A stretch of DNA of 64,000 nt from Helichrysum umbraculigerum (GCA_949592205.1 CATIUR010000002.1:1059001-1123000); one strand, 5' to 3'; counted from the first letter of the stretch, positions 8,690 to 19,500 are shown. Translations and numbers: made by a program. Notes: a model not told the origin generated them from the sequence alone.

Positions 8690-9988
8690 ATGGCATCATC
8701 ATCTTCATCTAATTCTGGTACTTCTACCCTGAGTGTTCATTCTGAACACAATATGCGGGCTTTCTTGAACAAAGACATAGCCGATGAATATTTTCACCCA
8801 ATCATCGATTTCTTGAGTAACTGTCCAGTTACATATGCCCTTACTGTAGCCCCACGATTGATCAGATCGCATCTTCAAGAATTCTGGCAGAATGCGAATG
8901 AAGGGAATGTTAATGGAATTACTCATATTCATTCCACTGTCAAGGGCAAGAGGGTGATGGTGACTGAGATTGTTCTTAGAGAACTTCTGCAGTTTGATGA
9001 TGAAGGAGGAGTTCTGGAGTTATCAAGAGATGATTTGTTTAAAGGCATCAGGGATATGGGGTATGAAGGTACTGGTAAAGCTAGGTCTGAATACACTTTC
9101 TTGAAGTCATGGTTCTGTCCTCAATGGAAGTTCTACATTCATACTTTTCTGGTATGTTTGTCCCAAAAGAGGACTAGTTTTAATGAATTCAGTTCTAGTA
9201 TTGCATATCCTATAATCTGCTTGGCACAGGGTCTTAAGTTTAATATGTCTAGGTTTATCTTAGATAATATGGTCAGGAATGTAAAGGGTGATACATTTGT
9301 TATGTACCCTAGATTTGTTCAACTCTTGTTGAATAAGCAATTGCCAGATTTGCCAGCAGAAGATAGTGTAATAGTTAGTTCAACTCTATCTTTGAAGACC
9401 ATTAGAGCCATGAACCAGTACCAGAATACTTTTTCTAAGAAGGAAACTGCATTGTTTTCTACAATGTTAGTTGGTCCTTCTGCTACCAGTGGTGTATTAC
9501 CAACATCACTTGGACCAAATGATGACAGGCCAACAAAACAAGTTGGTTCTGAACACACATCAGGAGGTGGCATCAAAAGAAAACAAGGGAACCAACAACC
9601 TACCCAAAGAAAAGCTAAGAAATCCAAGAAAGCTACCCAGACTGTGGAGATTCCTGTTTCTTCACAGTCTCAACCAAATGATCCACCACAACAGGTGAAC
9701 ATACTTGATGAAAATGTTCATTCTGGAAGGGCTGCCACTACTGTCTCTTGCCCACTGGTAGGGCAGGACAGTGGTAACATCAATAAGACCCAACCAGAGG
9801 CAACTACAATTGATGAACCCATGGGTGATGACTCAATTGTAGGTCCCAGTACCACGCAAAAAGGGGCATCTGCAGTGGCAGATGTTGTCAATGATTCATC
9901 TAGGAGGTCACACTCCAATGTTGATGAGACTAGACATACTTTGAAATTGATGAAACAGGTACTTGCAGATGATATTCTTGCTCTTTAG
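8690..9988 (+). CDS. Copia-2 third ORF, N-terminal part (env-like position, unknown function)
   Basis: ATG at 8690 starts MASSSSSNSGTSTLSV, with a Ser-rich lead. Residues from about 20 to 225 form a well-conserved globular domain. Similar proteins in Asteraceae genomes are, as I recall, auto-labelled synaptobrevin/longin-like and lie in Copia elements; that label is not evidence of function. Residues 225-432 are low-complexity, with K/R-rich patches that could be nuclear signals. I see no signal peptide and no clear membrane segment, so the name envelope is not supported by the sequence. It ends at TAG 9986-9988; the Copia-3 copy has a TAG at the same place. Confidence 0.75.
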   Translation: MASSSSSNSGTSTLSVHSEHNMRAFLNKDIADEYFHPIIDFLSNCPVTYALTVAPRLIRSHLQEFWQNANEGNVNGITHIHSTVKGKRVMVTEIVLRELLQFDDEGGVLELSRDDLFKGIRDMGYEGTGKARSEYTFLKSWFCPQWKFYIHTFLVCLSQKRTSFNEFSSSIAYPIICLAQGLKFNMSRFILDNMVRNVKGDTFVMYPRFVQLLLNKQLPDLPAEDSVIVSSTLSLKTIRAMNQYQNTFSKKETALFSTMLVGPSATSGVLPTSLGPNDDRPTKQVGSEHTSGGGIKRKQGNQQPTQRKAKKSKKATQTVEIPVSSQSQPNDPPQQVNILDENVHSGRAATTVSCPLVGQDSGNINKTQPEATTIDEPMGDDSIVGPSTTQKGASAVADVVNDSSRRSHSNVDETRHTLKLMKQVLADDILAL

Positions 9989-10630
9989 AACAAGTATAAA
10001 GCTGAGCACAGAATCAATAGAGAGCAGGATATCATTATTGCTGAACAAAAGAAGGTGATCCTCAAGCAACAGGCTGAACTAGATGATATGAGGAATAGGT
10101 TGTCAGTATTGGAGGATGCAGTAGATAGAATTTTGTTGCCTGCTAATAAAATTGATGAATCTTCAGGCAAGGGGAAGAATAAAGATAATGATGATGTGCC
10201 TGAAGATAATGACAACAGTGATGATGGTTCAGATGGTTCAGATGGTGACAATAATGATGATGATAATGGTGGTACAGGTATAATGGATGAAGAGCTAGAT
10301 GTTTCTGTTGAGGATTATGTGATTGATCAAGGTGTGGATGATCATATGGTGGATTCTGAGCAGGATAGAAGAATGGTGGTTTATGTGGGTGAAGATGTGC
10401 AGGCAAGTAGCTCAGACAATGAAGGTGGTCCAACATTTAATGTTTTTCCATTGAACAAAGGATTACCTTTTGAGGCTGCAGTTAATTTGTATATCTGGGA
10501 TGTTTTGGGACAGAATCTTGACTGGAAGAAAAGAGTGAGTTATAGTGATAGAAGGGTGTATAAACAGCAAGATTATGAGCTTGATAGATCTGTTGAAACA
10601 GAGAAGATGGAATGTGGATGTAGAGGTTGA
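9989..10630 (+). pseudogene. Copia-2 third ORF, middle part (coiled coil, acidic tract)
   Basis: The frame continues in phase after the shared TAG. It gives a charged helix with heptad-like spacing (about 9989-10140), a strongly acidic D/N/G/S-rich tract (about 10160-10330) and a conserved patch with FNVFPLNKGLPFEAAVNLYIWDV at about 10435-10500. Comparison with Copia-3 shows a net 2-bp loss at about 10612-10618, which throws the frame to a TGA at 10628. No catalytic motif is seen. Confidence 0.7.
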
Positions 10631-12164
10631 GGGGGAGTTTGCAGAGTCTAAGCCTGAAAATATAGAAGATAAAAAGAGGTTGATATACAACAGGAAGAAG
10701 TCTATTCCTAAGAGAAAATCTACCTCTGCTAAGGCACAAACCCCTGCTATGACCACTGCTAGTAGTATTTCTACCACTGCTGAGGTATCTACCACTGTTG
10801 GTACTTCAGCATCAACCCCTGTTACTACAAATCCAACCCTTGTTATCACAACATCAACCACTGTTACACCACCAACCCCTGTCAACACTTCAAATATTCC
10901 CACAACAACCACTGTCACAACAACCACTGCTACTTCAACTACCACAACCAGGGCTCTAGAAGTGCCTGTTACTTTGAGAGAGCCTACACAACCACCCAAA
11001 CCTAAGTCTGATCTTCCCAAGATTGATACAAAGGACAAAGGTAAGGGAAAATTGAAAGAAGAAAGAAAGATCAAGAAGGTTGTGGAGCCACCAATTGATT
11101 TGGATGAGGCTAGGAGAGCTCAGGAGGAGCATGATGAAAGAATGTTGAGAATGGCAGTTGAATCCAGGAGACAGGAAGGTCCAGATGTTGATGTAATACT
11201 GGAAGACATGAGTGTGGTGACCTTATCACAAAAGGCTGCAAAGTTGATTAATGAAATTACTGCAAAAGGTCAAAGGTTACCTGCTCGCAAAATTCATGAT
11301 CTTCTGAGTAAAAAGGGTGGACAGGATAAAGATGAGTTAACTCCAGGGTTTGCTCTATTAAAGAAAACCAGAGAAGAGCAGGCAAAGAAAAGGAAACAAG
11401 CTACAATGGATAAAAGGAGAAATAAACCTCCTACTTCTGCTCAAAGAAAAGTGGAGTTGCTCAGAATTCTTGGTGAAAGATATGCACCAAGAAGTGTGCT
11501 TGAAGGATGGGATATAGAGAAACTGGAGAAAGCTTATGAGAAATATCAAAATATGGAAAAAGAAGATTTTGAGAAAAGGCTCAAGCAAGACAAGTTTATT
11601 GAGAAAAAGTTAGCTGAGGATAGAAAGAAGTTTGCTGAGCAGGTTAGAAAAGAAGAGCAAGATAGGATTGAGAAGAAAGAGCAAGAGGAAATAGAAGCCA
11701 AAGAAAGAGAAATCAAAAGGCTTTCTGATGAAAATCTAAGGATTAGATGGAATGGTATTCTTGCTAGGGATAATGTCGTTTCTGATTTGGAGAGAGATGC
11801 AGAAGAATTGAGAAGATATATCAGTGAGATGAAGGATAGCAAAGAGAATATTCACATCAATCATGATAGATCATCAAGAATAGTTGAATGGAAAGGGCAA
11901 GGTTCACAGGTTGCTAATGTTATCAAAGAGCAGATCAAGATTGTTAGAGAAGATGGGAATGAGCAATACTTAACATCTGTTGTTGATGTGCTCAAGAATG
12001 TGAATAGATTGGACATTCTAGATCTGTATGAGCTAAATAGTCAAAGCAGGCAGACTTCAATGGTGATAATGGAAAGAGATTTGGAAAGATGCTTGGATAT
12101 GTTGTTTGAGCCTGAGCCGTTCACTAATTTGTTCATAAATTGTGTTGATGCTGTGAACATATGA
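10612..12164 (+). pseudogene. Copia-2 third ORF, C-terminal part (Thr-rich, coiled coil)
   Basis: This is the shifted continuation of the third ORF. After a basic stretch (RKKSIPKRKS) comes a Thr/Pro/Val-rich tract (about 10740-10960), then a conserved region with PPIDLDEARRAQEEHDERM, then a long K/E-rich coiled coil (about 11490-11840). A folded-looking C-terminal region follows. It ends at TGA 12162-12164, where Copia-3 has TGG (Trp). It is well conserved between the two copies outside the Thr-rich tract, which suggests past selection. The function is unknown. Confidence 0.72.
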
Positions 12165-12461
12165 AGACATTTTGTTAGAGCTGGAGTTCACATGATCTTA
12201 TTCAGAAGTGGAGTAACAATCTACATGCTTGATGAAAGACAATATGTTTTGGGAACTCAGATTCTACGAAATGTGCTTGCATCTCAACTGAGAACTATAG
12301 TGCTTACAGAAGGAGCATTCAATGCTTTATATATGGTGCTCAATCAATTTCATAAAAGAATGGAGTTGGAAAGATTAAGAGAGGAGGAAAAAAAGAGAAA
12401 ACAGAATCAAGCTGCAAAAGATGAAAAGAAAGATGATGAAAAGAAGGATGAAGAAACTTGA
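12165..12461 (+). pseudogene. Copia-2 third ORF, last segment
   Basis: The same frame resumes after the TGA: RHFVRAGVHMILFRSG, then a LDERxYVLGTQILRNVLASQLRT block and a lysine/glutamate-rich tail ending KDEET and TGA. It is the C-terminus of the third ORF. The equivalent in Copia-3 (30428-30929) reads through with Trp. Confidence 0.72.
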
Positions 12462-12486
12462 TTTATTACTGTGAATGATCAAGTTT

Positions 12487-12495
12487 AGGGGGAGA
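12487..12495 (+). promoter_or_regulatory. Polypurine tract of Copia-2
   Basis: AGGGGGAGA sits one base before the TG of the 3' LTR. It is the primer for plus-strand DNA synthesis. Copia-3 has an identical tract at 30955-30963. Confidence 0.88.
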
Positions 12496-12496
12496 T

Positions 12497-13002
12497 TGTT
12501 GAGACCTGAGCCACTGCTAGATCTGCTCAGAGTACAAGTATGCTGCCGCTGTTAGAAGAAATCAACCACTGTCAGTTAGTTTTAGTCTAACAGTGCCACT
12601 GTTGGTACTTGGTACTTGTATTGTGTATTTAGTCTGCTGTTAGTGTTATACGAGTACTACCCCTGTTAGTTATATCGACAACCACTGTTGGTTAGAAAAA
12701 GTCGGTTAAGAGTTATATTGGGATTAGATCAGGATTCCTAATATGTTTGATTCTGTAAAGGACTCTATGCATTATAAATAGAGATCCTGTAAACCCTAGA
12801 TAGATACGATTCATTCTAGTTATTAGCTTCAAGGTTGTAAACCCTAACACGATTGTGTGTTCGTATTATTAATAATAATATTGAAGCTTTTGGTTAGATA
12901 TTCTGTTTATACAAGTTCTTCAAGTTGTTAATAAACTATTTCGCAAGCTTATTATCAATCCATCAAAGTAATACATATTAAGATCTCTAACTGGGATTAT
13001 CA
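12497..13002 (+). repeat. Copia-2 3' LTR (506 bp)
   Basis: It starts TGTTGAGACC after the polypurine tract and ends GGGATTATCA, after which Copia-3 RT sequence resumes in mid-codon. Similarity to the Copia-3 LTR at 30965-31501 fixes both ends. It contains five CTGTTR words in its first 200 bp and a TATA box at 12773-12780. Confidence 0.88.
12773..12780 (+). promoter_or_regulatory. TATA box in Copia-2 LTR
   Basis: TATAAATA followed by GAG, in the same position as the box in the Copia-3 LTR. Core promoter of the LTR. Confidence 0.7.
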
Positions 13003-14066
13003 GTCTTTGCCCCTGTTGCTAGAATAGAAGCTATTAGGTTATTTTTAGCTTATGCATCTTATCGGGATTTCAAAGTTTATCAAATGGATGTGAAGAGTGC
13101 TTTTCTTCATGGTCTAATTGATGATGAGGTGTATGTTTGCCAGCCACCAGGTTTTGAGGATCCAACATATCCAGATAGAGTGTGCAGATTGAAGAAAGCT
13201 TTGTATGGATTACATCAAGCTCCTAGAGCTTGGTATGATACTCTATCTGAGTACTTACTTAAGAATGGATTCAAGAGAGGTACTATTGACAAGACCTTGT
13301 TTACCAAGAGGGTTCAGAGAGATATATTGTTGGTACAGGTTTATGTTGATGATATTATTTTTGGGTCAACTAGGGATTCATTGTGCAAAGAGTTTGAGGA
13401 CTTAATGCATAAGAAATTCAAGATGAGTTCAATGGGTGAACTCACTTTCTTTTTAGGATTGCAGGTTAAACAGAAGACTGATGGAATCTTTATTAACCAA
13501 GGGAAGTATGTGAAGGATATTTTGAATAAATTTGGTTATAAAGATGTAAAGATAGCTAGCACTCCCATGGAGGCACACAAACATCTTAATTTTGATCCTG
13601 AGGGGGAGGAAGTAGATGTGCACTTGTACAGGTCAATGATTGGTTCTTTGATTTACTTAACTTCTTCTAGTCCTGATATTATGTTTGCAGTTTGTCTTTG
13701 TGCTAGGTACCAAACCAATCCAAAGCAGTCACACATGTATGCTGTGAAAAGGATCTTTAGATACTTGAAAGGTCAACCAGATTTCGGACTTTGGTATGCT
13801 AAAGGATCATATTTTGAGCTAAAGGCTTTCACAGATAGTGACTATGGTGGTGAGAACATGGATAGAAAATCAACTAGTGGAGGATGTCAATTTCTTGGAA
13901 ATAGGCTAGTGTCATGGCAATGCAAGAAGCAGACCACAGTTTCCACATCTACAGCAGAAGCAGAATATGTTGCAGCATCAAGTTGCTGTGCATAGGTTCT
14001 TTGGATTCAGAATCAAATGCTGGATTATGGTTTGACTTTCATGAACACTCCTATTTATATTGATAA
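13003..14066 (+). pseudogene. Copia-3 reverse transcriptase and RNase H fragment
   Basis: The sequence starts inside RT at the codons for V-F-A-P-V-A-R, directly after the Copia-2 LTR. It keeps DVKSAFLHG, Y-V-D-D at 13342-13353 and the RNase H motif with an intact Asp (13834-13836). TAG at 13993-13995 replaces the CAG (Gln) of Copia-2. The frame then continues until the Gypsy insertion at 14067. The protein is close to the Copia-2 version. Confidence 0.9.
14062..14066. repeat. Target-site duplication GATAA, left copy (Gypsy)
   Basis: GATAA is immediately left of the Gypsy LTR and repeats at 23826-23830. Removing the element restores the Copia RNase H codons I-D-N-T-S-A seen uninterrupted in Copia-2. 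Confidence 0.95.
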
Positions 14067-16475
14067 TGTGACACCCCCAAATTTAATGATTTGCGGAAGC
14101 TTGATTTGGGTGCCACTAATCAATATACAAAGCACAAAGATAATAATGAACGACCACTATATGCGTCGTTTAAACTTGTATTAATAAAGTGAACGTTTAC
14201 ATCAAAAATAATATTGCACTAGCTCGGTTCCTGAAATTGAGAGATTACATGGCATAATTACTTTTACAAAATATAATAATGCAGTCCAATCTCTAATTGT
14301 ATGTATGCTGACTCGAGCTAGAAATCCCTGCTTGTACAGTCAACCTACTGCTGGGTACCTGTGATATATACTAAAATGGGTCAGCGAAAACGCTGGTGAG
14401 CTCACAGGTTTGTATGTCAATGTATAATTGTCAGAACCGCAAGATTTATAATGAATTTAAAATGCACTTAAGCAAAATAAAAGTTATACTGTCCATGAGC
14501 ACATAGTCTGAGCTTAACTGATTTGTCAGGCCCAATTAAGGAAACCTAACTGATTTGCCTCCTACGAGTGCCTAATCAACACTCGTCTTCCCAAATGCTA
14601 ATACATCCGTTTGACCGGTTAGTGCGTGCTAACCCGGATGAGGATTGTCAATCCCATATGATATCATATACTAACATTCACGCTATAAAATACTAGAGAC
14701 TATGCTTATGGAGGACTTTAAATGATTAGCTTGAAACTCATGTAGTATTTGAAGTTTGTCACTTGCGTTCTACTTGTAAAACAAAATGATGTAGCAATAT
14801 CACACCCCTGGTAAAAGTAGTGAAAATGGGGCTATGAAACTCACCTGATTCCTGATGTGTTTAACTTAATAAACTTGAAGTAATTAGCAGTGTGTTGGTG
14901 TCCAAAGACTTGAAACCTGTATGTGTTCCCGACACTTGATTGTTATTAATTGTACTGGTATCTCGAAAGACTACCTTTGTAGTTGTTATACAACTATATA
15001 TATATGTCCAAATTACTACGATTTGGTTGATTGAATTGTTACAAGTTACTACGACTTGTTTGATTGAATTGAGACAAGTTACAACGACTTGTTTGATTTT
15101 GAAATATGTTTTGAAAACGCGTACGGCCCGTTGGTGACGGATTTGAAATAATAAACCTTAAGTATTATTATCTTGTAATTGGCGTTTTGCACTTGAAAAT
15201 GTGTCCCAAAGTGTTTTATAAGTCGTATCGTATAAGGGTTTGAGGTTATATAGTTCCGACACTTAGTGAAATTGAGATTTGAAAACCTGCTGTTTTATGC
15301 GACATAACAATGCGACACAAAAAGGGTTATGCGACACAAGTGTTGTGTCGCATAGGAGTGCGACACAAAGTCCATACGACACAAGGGTTGTGTCGCATGG
15401 ATGCGAAATGCTGATTCAACAGCGACATAGTGATTGTGTCGTATGGAGTATGCGACATAGTGGTTGTGTCGCAGAGCTTGCGACACAAAATATCTGGTAC
15501 GACATAAGGTACGACACAAGGGAATTTATGCGACATAAAGGCTAAAATACGACACAACATGCGACACAGTGCTTGTGTCGCATGGATGAACACCAGCCCA
15601 GAAATCCGGCTGTCAACGTTAATTCCGACCAAAAATCCGTTTTAAACTCGTTTTTAAGCTATGAAATCGTGTTCTATACATTGTAATGGACATATATATG
15701 TTATCTAACAATCACAAGTGAAAATTACTAAGAATCGAGAGATTTCGGGATTTTGTCGGAAACTTACAATTCGCCGAAATGAAAATCCGGAAAGATAGCG
15801 TTGTAGATCGTCGCGAGGTGGTCGTGAATCTCTAAAAATATTTGTGATTCGGTTGCGTTTCGTGGTAGTCTTTGCGATTTCTAGTGATTTTTGGGTGTTT
15901 TCTTTAGAGAGAGAAAATAGAGGAGAGAGAGATAGAGTTGAAAGAAATGAGAAGAAAGAAAGGTGGGAGGTGGGGTTATCCCCACTTTTCAGTTTTCGCC
16001 CCGCGTCCCGTGCGGTGTTCGTTTGCTCCGTCGTTCAAACGTTAAATAATTATTTTGAACATTAATTTGTACATTTTAAATACAAATTATTACGCGATAT
16101 TTTATTTAGTTATTTTACAAATAAGTTTATATTTGAGTTATAAATGTAAGTTGGTTTATTTAGTTTTGCGCGTTTTAAACATTTTAAATTATGAACTTTC
16201 TGATTGTACAATACAAATGAACACGAGATATTATAATAATAATATTTTTGACATAAAAGCGTTATTTAATAAGATTGGTCACCAACGTCCGTATTTATTT
16301 AATCGAATTACATTTGATTTGAACTTGTACGATTTAAACAAACCGCATAATTGTAGATATATATTCAACAATATATATAGTAATTGATACATTAATTAGC
16401 CTAACACAGAACTAATTACATGTATTAAAATTTAATTAGGCACTAAAGTATAGTCCTAAATTGACGGTTGTCACA
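14067..16475 (-). repeat. Gypsy 3' LTR (2,409 bp)
   Basis: The minus strand reads TGTGACAACC...GGGTGTCACA. It is aligned without gaps to 21417-23825 at an offset of 7,350. The one difference noticed is C at 14337 versus T at 21687. It contains a hairpin cluster (15296-15583), a short tandem repeat around CGACTTGTTTGATTG (about 15020-15095) and a stretch at 15900-15975 that is pyrimidine-rich in the sense direction. Short ORFs inside are judged non-coding. Confidence 0.95.
15296..15583 (-). repeat. Palindrome cluster in Gypsy 3' LTR
   Basis: About 18 copies of GCGACAYA or its complement lie in under 300 bp. Five form 25-nt hairpins at 15329, 15374, 15420, 15450 and 15559. Each has 11-nt arms and a 3-nt loop; the first is ATGCGACACAA, GTG, TTGTGTCGCAT. 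The geometry is the same as in Copia-1. Confidence 0.92.
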
Positions 16476-16484
16476 TTCTCCCCC
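16476..16484 (-). promoter_or_regulatory. Polypurine tract of Gypsy element
   Basis: Minus strand GGGGGAGAA lies directly against the TG of the 3' LTR. Plus-strand primer. Confidence 0.88.
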
Positions 16485-16509
16485 TGTTAGGAGAATTTCG
16501 TCCCGAAAT

Positions 16510-19500
16510 TTATGTTGGAGTCGTGTTTGACGTCGAATCAGTGAAGAGTTGAGGATACTTGAGTCGCATCTGGTCTTCCCGTTCCCAGGTAAATTCCGGA
16601 CCGCGCCGCGAATTCCACCTAACCTTGACAATGGGAATACGACTTTGTTTAAGTTGTTTGACCTCACGGTCCATGATTTCTGCGGGTTCCTCAATAAAGT
16701 GAAGTTTCTCGTCAACTCGAATTTCATCGAGTGGAATGATAAGTGTCTCATCAGACAGACACTTCTTCAGATTTGAAACATGAAATGTGGGATGCACGCT
16801 GCTGAGCTCAGATGGCAGCTGCAATCGATAAGCCACTGGACCAATCCTTTCGAGGATTTCGAATGGCCCAATGTATCTGGGATTCAACTTCCCTCGTTTG
16901 CCAAATCGGATTACGCCTTTCCAAGGCGATACTTTGAGTAGAACTCGATCCCCAACTTGGAACTCGAGTGGTTTGCGTCTCACGTCAGCATAACTTTTCT
17001 GACGATCACGCGCGGCTTTGAGTTTGTTTTGAATTTCTACGATCCTCTCGGTTGTTTCGTGTATGATTTCTGGACCCGTGAGTTGGCTATCCCCAACTTC
17101 GGTCCAACAGATAGGTGACCGGCACTTACGACCGTACAGTGCCTCGAAGGGAGCAGCCTTGATGCTGGTATGATAACTGTTGTTGTACGAGAACTCGCAC
17201 AATGGTAGATGTTTTTCCCAGTTTACGCCGAAGTCTACTACGCAGGCCCGTAGCATGTCTTCCAGTGTTTGAATGGTACGTTCACTTTGGCCGTCTGTTT
17301 GAGGATGGTATGCGGTACTCATATCAAGTCGAGTACCCAGGGATTTTTGAAGTGATTGCCAAAATTGTGAAGTGAAACGACTATCTCTATCGGAGATAAT
17401 TGAGATTGGAACACCGTGTTTGGTCACGATTTCCTTCAGATAAATGTTGGTGAGGCGTTCCATTTTGTCAGATTCCTTGATTGCCAGGAAGTGAGCAGAT
17501 TTTGTGAGACGATCCACGATCACCCAAATGGTATCGCAACCGTTCGAGGATCGAGGTAGTTTGGTTATGAAGTCCATGGCAATTTGTTCCCATTTCCATT
17601 CAGGAAGACTGGGTTGTTGAAGTAAACCAGAAGGTTTTTGATATTCGATTTTGACTTTGGAGCAAGTAAGGCACTTGCTGACATAGGCGGCGATCTCAGC
17701 TTTCATGTTCGGCCACCAGTAGAAATCCTTGATACCGTGGTACATTTTATCGGACCCCGGATGGATAGAATATTTAGACTTGTGAGCTTCATCCATCACC
17801 AAGTCTCGTAGGTTCCCAAATTTAGGCAACCAGATTCGGTTTGAGAAATATCTAATCCCGTTAGATTTGATTTCGAACTGTTTATCCATGCCCCGCAAGG
17901 CTTCATCTTTGACATTTTCGGGTTTTAAGGCTTCGAGTTGAGCAGTGAGGATTTGAATGTTTAAATTGTTGTGAATGGTCATACTGAGGGCTCGAACCCG
18001 AAGTGGTTTCACTCGCTCTTTTCGACTGAGGGCATCAGCAACAACATTTGCTTTGCCTGGATGATATTTGAGTTCGCAGTCGTAATCAGTAAGCAACTCT
18101 ACCCATCGACGTTGCCTCATGTTGAGATCCTTCTGATCGAATATGTGTTGAAGGCTTTTATGGTCGGTAAAGATTGTACATCTGGTACCGTAAAGGTAAT
18201 GTCTCCAGATTTTGAGGGCAAAAACGACAGCTCCTAGCTCGAGGTCGTGGGTGGTGTAATTCTTTTCATGAATCTTGAGCTGTCGGGAAGCATAAGCTAT
18301 GACTTTGTCTCGTTGCATGAGCACACAACCGAGACCTTGATGAGAAGCATCGCAGTATACCACGAAATCATCGGTGCCTTCGGGTAATGATAGGATAGGA
18401 GCACTGCAAAGCTTTTGCTTTAAGAGTTGAAATGCCGACTCTTGTTTCTCAGTCCAGTCAAACTTTTTGTCTTTCTGGGTTAGAGTCGTGAGTGGTATGG
18501 CTATCTTGGAGAAATTTTCAATGAATCTTCGATAGTACCCGGCAAGTCCCAAAAACTGCCGTACTTCGGTTGGAGTGGTTGGCGATTTCCAATCTTTGAT
18601 AGCTTCGATTTTCGACGGGTCAACGTGAATTCCCTGACTGTCAATCACGTGACCAAGGAATTGAACGGTTTTGATCCAGAACTCACACTTAGAGAACTTG
18701 GCATAGAGCTCCTCGTGTTTAAGCAGTTCAAGGATGGTTTTGAGGTGTTGCGCGTGTTCTTCTTTGTTTCGTGAATATATAAGGATGTCGTCGATGAAGA
18801 CAATGACAAATTTGTCAAGATAAGGCTTGCACACCCGATTCATAAGATCCATGAATACAGCCGGTGCGTTTGTTAGGCCGAATGGCATCACTTGGAATTC
18901 GTAATGCCCGTAGCGGGTTCTGAAAGCGGTTTTTGGAATATCGGCATCGCGAACACGCAATTGGTGATAACCGGATCGGAGATCAATCTTTGAATAACAA
19001 CTCGACCCTTGCAGTTGGTCGAACAAATCATCGATTCGAGGAAGTGGATACCGGTTCTTGACAGTTAACTTGTTCAACTCTCGATAGTCGATACACATTC
19101 GAAAGGAACCATCTTTCTTCTTAACGAATAGGACCGGAGCTCCCCAAGGTGAAGAACTCGGCCTGATAAACCCTCGTTCCAGGAGTTCCTGTAACTGGGT
19201 GGACAACTCCTGAAGTTCGGATGGAGCTAAACGGTATGGTGCTCGGGCCACAGGCGCAGCACCTGGTACAAGATCGATTGAGAACTCAACCTGTCTTGGT
19301 GGTGGTAGACCAGGTAGTTCTTCAGGAAAGACTTCTGGAAAGTCTCGAACAATTGGAACATCCTCAAGTCGCTTCTCCTCCGACTTTTTCTCCATGATGT
19401 GCGCGAGGATTGATGGATAACCCTTTCTCAGAAATTTCCGGGTTTTAAGACAAGAGATGATGTTAAGCCTCGTCCCTCCGGTCTCCCCCTGTATGACTAG

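Larger units (their letters stand above)
4143..13002 (+). mobile_element. Copia-2: SIRE/Maximus-type Copia element, 5' end missing, coding broken
   Basis: Order on the plus strand is gag remnant, PR, IN, RT, RNase H, a 500-bp spacer, a giant third ORF, polypurine tract and 3' LTR. IN before RT defines Ty1/Copia, and a large extra ORF after pol is the hallmark of the SIRE/Maximus lineage. The 5' LTR and gag start lie left of the window beyond Copia-1. The 3' LTR ends inside the RT of Copia-3, a relative of the same family, so Copia-2 is nested in Copia-3. Confidence 0.88.

Noticed and set aside
8690..9988. Naming the third ORF a SNARE or envelope gene
   Set aside because: No membrane anchor or SNARE motif seen; the longin label is only remembered from automatic annotation.
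10463..11074. Minus-strand V/T-rich ORF of 203 codons
   Set aside because: Antisense shadow of the Thr-rich tract of the third ORF.
12990..13100. Assembly duplication of Copia RT instead of nesting
   Set aside because: The boundary falls exactly at a polypurine-tract-preceded LTR end, and the two RT copies differ at many sites, so two elements are better. A read-level check is still worthwhile.
15296..15583. CRISPR-like appearance of regularly repeated short palindromes
   Set aside because: Units are irregular, both orientations occur, there are no cas genes, and the context is a plant retrotransposon LTR.
15279..15632. ORFs on both strands across the palindrome cluster
   Set aside because: The peptides (repeated R-H-x-T, C-R-T) are translations of the inverted repeats, not proteins.
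15844..16387. Small ORFs of 73 and 110 codons in the Gypsy LTR, repeated at 23194-23737
   Set aside because: They recur only because the LTRs are near-identical. They have low complexity and sit in non-coding LTR.
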